DNA from: Cyrtodaria siliqua | Taxonomy: Eukaryota > Mollusca > Bivalvia > Adapedonta > Hiatellidae | Length of the DNA: 64,000 bases | Assembly (NCBI GenBank): GCA_037043455.1 | Contig: JAWPHD010010374.1 | Coordinates: forward strand, 30,330-94,329 | Direction of reading: 5' to 3' | Shown: positions 26,901 to 32,900 of the stretch, in pieces | Numbering within the stretch: position 1 is the first letter of the stretch | Layout of the letters: each line of letters opens with the position of its first letter | Translations under genes and position numbers: made by a program | The notes under the pieces: generated by a model | The model's database searches: none | What the model saw: only the letters and a program-made list of their open reading frames with translations | Told to the model about the DNA's origin: nothing

Positions 26901-29900
26901 CAACTATATCTGAACAGCTGATCGATTTTTTTTTCTGAAACTATGTCAGATGCTTTGTTGGGTCAAGGGACATCACGTAATGCCAAAAATACCAAGGTCA
27001 AGGTAATATTTTGCATTATTTTCCCAAAACTTAACTTTACCTTGGTTAGGTAACAGTCTCATTTAACTTTATTTGATTGCCTCACTTTATGTCTTTGATA
27101 CTTGGTTATATGTATTGTTGGCATTGGTAGACATCGCTGAACGACAAAAAATACCAAGGTCAAGGTCATATTTTGCGTTATTTTCCCAAAACTACATCCT
27201 GGTTAAACCACTTAACCTCAGTAACTTTACTTCTTATGATTACCTTGATTTTATTTGTTTGATACTTGGTAATATGAAGTGTTGTCTGGTGGACATCATT
27301 TAAGCACAAATTAAGTTTAGCACGACTTTTTAGGGACATAGATTAAACATACGAACATTGATAAGTAAGAATATGATTTTCAAAAATGTGTTTTATTTTA
27401 TTATTTTTAAGCAAAATATCAGAATTACCCCACATAAAAAAAAAAAGAAAAATGTTTTGCTTTAAACAAATTCAATGTTTGGCATCGACAAAAATTGCCC
27501 ATTATGTCATTGTTTTAAATCCTCCAAAATATGTTTACAAAACATTGTTATTTTCAACAAAAACATGTCAAAATTCGTAATTTTAAAATTACCACCAATT
27601 TCATTAAAATGAGAAAGATTTTCGATAACCTATAAAAGTATGTTCCCAACATATTTGCTTTATTTTTATGACCGACTTTGTTTACAAACGACTTCATAGC
27701 ATTATTAATTGTCCTAGCTGTGTCACTTTATCATTGACCCTGAACATACATGGCTTCCTAGCTCGTCTATGGAATTGACATGCATTTAATGCGCTAACTC
27801 ACATATAAAATTTTATATGTTATCGAAAATCATACTCATTTCAATGAAACGGGCGGTAATATTTTGTTCAGTATAATTTATATGCATTGATAACTGCTTT
27901 TTGAATTTTTCAGGACTGTCCACGCCAAAGTCTACACGCGCCTCTGGTGAGAAAACACCCAAACCACAACCAGATTACCAGAAAGCATTCGGTTCCCGTC
28001 CAAAGATTCCTCGTACCCCTGACCCCAACTCCGTCATGCGCCCCTCAAGTCGAGGGTCAATAAGTCAGATGCCACCGGCGCCTCAATTTTCTGAGTCTGG
28101 CCCCAGGCCTAGTTCGGCAGGAAAGTCTGGTAAGTAGTGGTAGTTGTTGACATAGGAACCAGGATAGACAGATTAAAGTATACGCATCAGATGTATTAAA
28201 GGGACACACCACAATCTTGACACTATTATCCAGCACTAACATTAGCGCCTCCATTTATTAATCCATATTATTTTGACTTTAAACCTTAAAGTTTTCAATT
28301 TTTTTCCCATATTCTACCATAGGCTTAAATATATTGTTATTAGTGCAATATAATCCAACAGTTAGTAATATGTTAACTCAATTTGTTTTTATACGGTTAT
28401 TATAATTAATAATAATGATTGAACAAAAGTAAGTTATGTAGACAAATTATAAGCAGACATGGGGAGTTTTAAAAAAAATCAAGATTGCATGTGTCCCTTT
28501 AAAATCAATTTATCAAGGGTGAGAAGTGGTCTTTAAACATGAAAATGGAATAGAGTGGTTTCACGTTTCAGTTCTTTTATCAGAACGGGGCTACACTTCA
28601 TAGATAATGTTGACTTCTAGTAAACCCATGGATTTAAAGGGTGAAGTCATACTGTAAAAGCAGTGGCAAGTACAAATGTCTTACTTTCTGCTATACACTG
28701 CAGTTTTGCCAGTAAGAATTGCAGGTGTAGAAAAAAAGGTGGATATCCATACAGGTGAACGTTGGCCTTTAAGATAAAACTGTAAATTTAGGATGTGAGT
28801 GGGGTGGTGGGTGTGGGGGAGGTTTTAAACAAGTTATTATATATAAACATGATAAGGAAATGAAATTGGAAATCAGATTGGTATCTCACTTAAAATAATT
28901 GAAATGAAAATTGTCATCTGGCAACTATTGATAAAATAATCACTTAAGAAGGTCTAAAAGTAGATCAAGCTACGATATGATACCAACAGACCTTTGCTCT
29001 GTGTACAAGTATTATCGTTTGGGGAGCATGTTTGGGAACATGTTTGGGAGCATGTTTCAGCCAAAAGGTTTTCTGCATTTACATGGACATTTTTTTACAT
29101 AAAGTATAAATTTATATCATTGGAACTAGAACTTTTAGCATTGCAACCAAAACATTGATTGTTTTATTGATAGGGGCTTCTACCATGGGAACTCATTGTT
29201 GGGTGTCTTAATTTAGATATATCCAACATATTAAAACCTTTTGTGGATATCAACTTTTTATAGAGCAGAATTTGGCATTGAAAAAGCCCTATCAAAAATA
29301 AAAGTAATTTTGAAAAGTATGGTATTCTTATAATTAACCATGACAAATGCTTGTTTCACTGATATAATATTATTTTATTTGGTATTGGTTAAATTGTGTC
29401 TGAAAAGTAACAGACACAATTTTGGCAAAAAAAAGCATCCCAAACAATTGAATCATATATATATTGTTTGTTTTTTTATACTGATAGATAGGTGGTTAAT
29501 CTAAATAATTATTTAAACTGTTTTTCAACCCTGTTCACTAGGTCAGTAATGTTATGTGAAGCTTAAGGTAAGTAGAATTAAGGGAAGCAATTGCTCAGTA
29601 TGGCGTGGCTGGTGTTAATCATTATTGTGGTGGCCATTATTTTCATTAGTTCCAAAATACTTTCTTTAAAAACATTTTTGTGTCACCTCAGTAGCATGGC
29701 AGACACTTACGGATCTCTTTGTCCATCGTTGTCCATCATCGTCCATCGTCGTCTGTCCGTCTTTAACCTGCAACCTTACCTTGGCCATAAATGTATTTGA
29801 CCTATGTACATGAAACTTCATGCACATCTGTATCTTACACCAAGGTATATGTCCTGTGACTCTGACTTTCCTTTTGGCAGAGTAATACCCCTTTTCATAC

Positions 29901-32900
29901 AACTTCATAGAAATAAGCATACAGCAGGCAACACAAGTGTTCTAGTTTGTTCAAAAATATTAATTTGTATGTATAAAGTTAATGTATAAATTGCTGATTT
30001 TTGTTAATATATCAGGTAAACTTAACAGAGTGACAAAATGTTGAACTATCCATCCGCCCTACACATGGCACATCTTATTGGACAAACACATACACAAATC
30101 TGTTTAATCCAATTTTTTAGCTAGATTTTTTCAGGTACATCTAAAAATTGTTTTGAAAAAAAGGTATCTGTGTATATTATGCATTAATACATTTGAAAGT
30201 AAAATTCTAATAGAAAATTAAAAACAGCTGACTGATGAAGAGTGATAATGGAAAGAGTTCATGCTATTAGACTTGTTTTGTGCGAGTAGCACGCATCAGG
30301 CGTGGTGCAGTCGTTAGCGCAGCGGATTTGTAACCGGAGGCCCCGGGTTCAATCCTCCGTGGTGTCAAAGAGTTCCATCAGTGTGTTCTTGGGCAAGACA
30401 CTTTCCCTACGCCCCGTCTGTCGGATGGGGACGTAAACCGGGCAGTCCCGTGTATCGGTCTATCCTGCGAGCACGTTAAAGAACCATAGGAATCTATTTG
30501 ATAATAAGAGTAGGGCAGGTTCCCGGATTCCTATGTATCCTTTCCCTCTCTCTGGGGCGGCTCTAAATAACCTATACTTTGTTGATGAGCTGTTAAACAA
30601 CATTCAATTCAATTCTTATCAGTAACATAAAATGGATCTCAGTTTGGAGCCCTTATTTATTTATTTATTGGGTTTTAGCAAGATCTGGAAAACATTAATC
30701 AAATTCACTTTTATTAGTTTACATGTTGATGTTCGACTTAATAATGCCCAAAACTGGTTGTGTGTTGGAAGTACAAAAGTGTGTACGAGGCTACACCAAG
30801 GGATGCCATGTTGAGCACGGTGTTGTGTCACAAATCACCCATTGTCAAGTCTGTTGTTGTGGTCTATAATGTACTTATATTCTCCACTGTTGATGTTGTT
30901 TACTTTGTAAGAACTACATCTTCTGCTCCACTGATGTTGTTATTCAATTTAAATTAAAAAAAGTTTATATGTCTGTAATCTTACCCAGAGTGAGATAAAT
31001 ATACATCAGTCCTGAGCTGAAACGTCCCAACCTATTGCAATAATTAAGTGCATATTCAATGGGTGATCCAAAATTACACAGACCTTTGCTATACAATCTT
31101 CATTATGAAATAGTTAACAATAAAATTTACACATACTTTATCCTTTACGGGATCATTGATGTCAATTTATGATTAAAATTATATAAAGGCATTTTATATG
31201 TCGTAATAGCAACCCAACGCAAGGGTGGCGCAGTCCAAATTAAGCTTTTTTTTCAAATTTAAACACAAATTTCAAATGCCATTAACTTCATATTTAAACG
31301 GCGAACATCTATGCCATTTTGTATGCTACCACAATGATGTCAGTTCATTTTGCACATTAAATGTTGATGTCATATCCACCATCGTATAATAATTAAAAGC
31401 AAAACAAGAACCAGTTTCTAAAGTGCTTTGTGAAATAAATGACGTCGAATGAATCAATAGAACACCGCACTATCATTAAATTTTGTGCTAAATTTTGTGT
31501 GAAATTAATGAAAACACCAACATAAACACGGGAGTTGATAGAGAGAACTTCTGTAAAGCTAACAGTTTCTCATGCTTTATTTTTTAAATGACACTGGTGC
31601 TTCAAAGACGGAAGAGAAGGTTAGTACCTCTGTTCAGTCATTTTTTCACGAAGCAGTTCAGAAACTGTTACTTGTTTTGCTATGTAATTAATGTACAGTG
31701 ACGGATATTGTCACTGTACATTATCAACATATAACGAGCGATCTGTATTGACGTCATTGTAGTAGATTATTTTTGTCCAAGAGCGATTGTTGTCAGTTCA
31801 AATACAAATGAAAACCCTTAATATAATTTGTTTCAGTGTCATGTGATGTACATATGCATTAAATCTTAGCTGTGTGTTATCTTCAGTGTAATTATTATTA
31901 TTATAAGATTCTTGGTCTGGAAAACTGGACGACTCTCAGACTGGTTTTTGTTTCTAAATCATAAGTTTTGTTTTTAGCTGACATATAGCAAATCCAGGCT
32001 TATGATTTGGTGATTTCCGTCTGTCCGTTAATCTATTCGTTTTGACGTTTGGTTAAAGTTTTTGGTTATAGTTATGTTTTACCTCATTTCTTATAAACAA
32101 ATTGTCCGAAAGCTTTTAAACTTGGCACATTAAGCTTGGCTTCATTATCATTACGCAATATGATATATGTCAAGAACCATAACTGTGTCATGTATTTGAC
32201 TTGAATTGTCCCCCTTTTAGATTTTTCAGTTAAAATGTGGAATATTTGTGGAATATTGCAGTAAAAGCAATCAGGCATTTGCATCACTTTTGTTGCTTCT
32301 TGTTCCTTTGATTTCCAACAAATTTCAAGAATGATCATTAAAATTAAAATAATGAAGGACACCATACACATGACACAGCCTTGAACAAGTACAGCGATAC
32401 CTCTTGGGCTTCTTATTTGTATTTGGATTGACCCCCATACTTCTTCCAGATCGCCTCCACTGCCTTTAAGTGAAGTAAAGATGTAACTTTTTCATTCTTA
32501 CCAAATATTCATGACATATTTTTTTGGTTTTTAATAGCTTTGAATTTTTGGGTTGGTTTTCTGATGTTTTCCTTAGCAATACATTCTTTTAAAATATTTC
32601 TTTGTTTTCAGCTAGGTAATGCTTTGTAACGGTACATTTTTAATATTTTACTTGAATTTCTGTTTAATTGCTTTTTTATCATTCAATTTCAACTTTATCA
32701 TGTTTATCGGGTGCAGTTGACTGTTTTTTAACTTTTTTTCTTGTTATTAAAGTTAATTCATTTATATATTGTGATTTGTATGTAATGTTACGCACATAGG
32801 CTCAATGTTTATTCCAGATTTAGCTGATTGCCGTTATAATTGTTTACAGTTTTATTGTTAACATTTTGGACTTTAATTCTGTTAAATTAATAATAGGAAA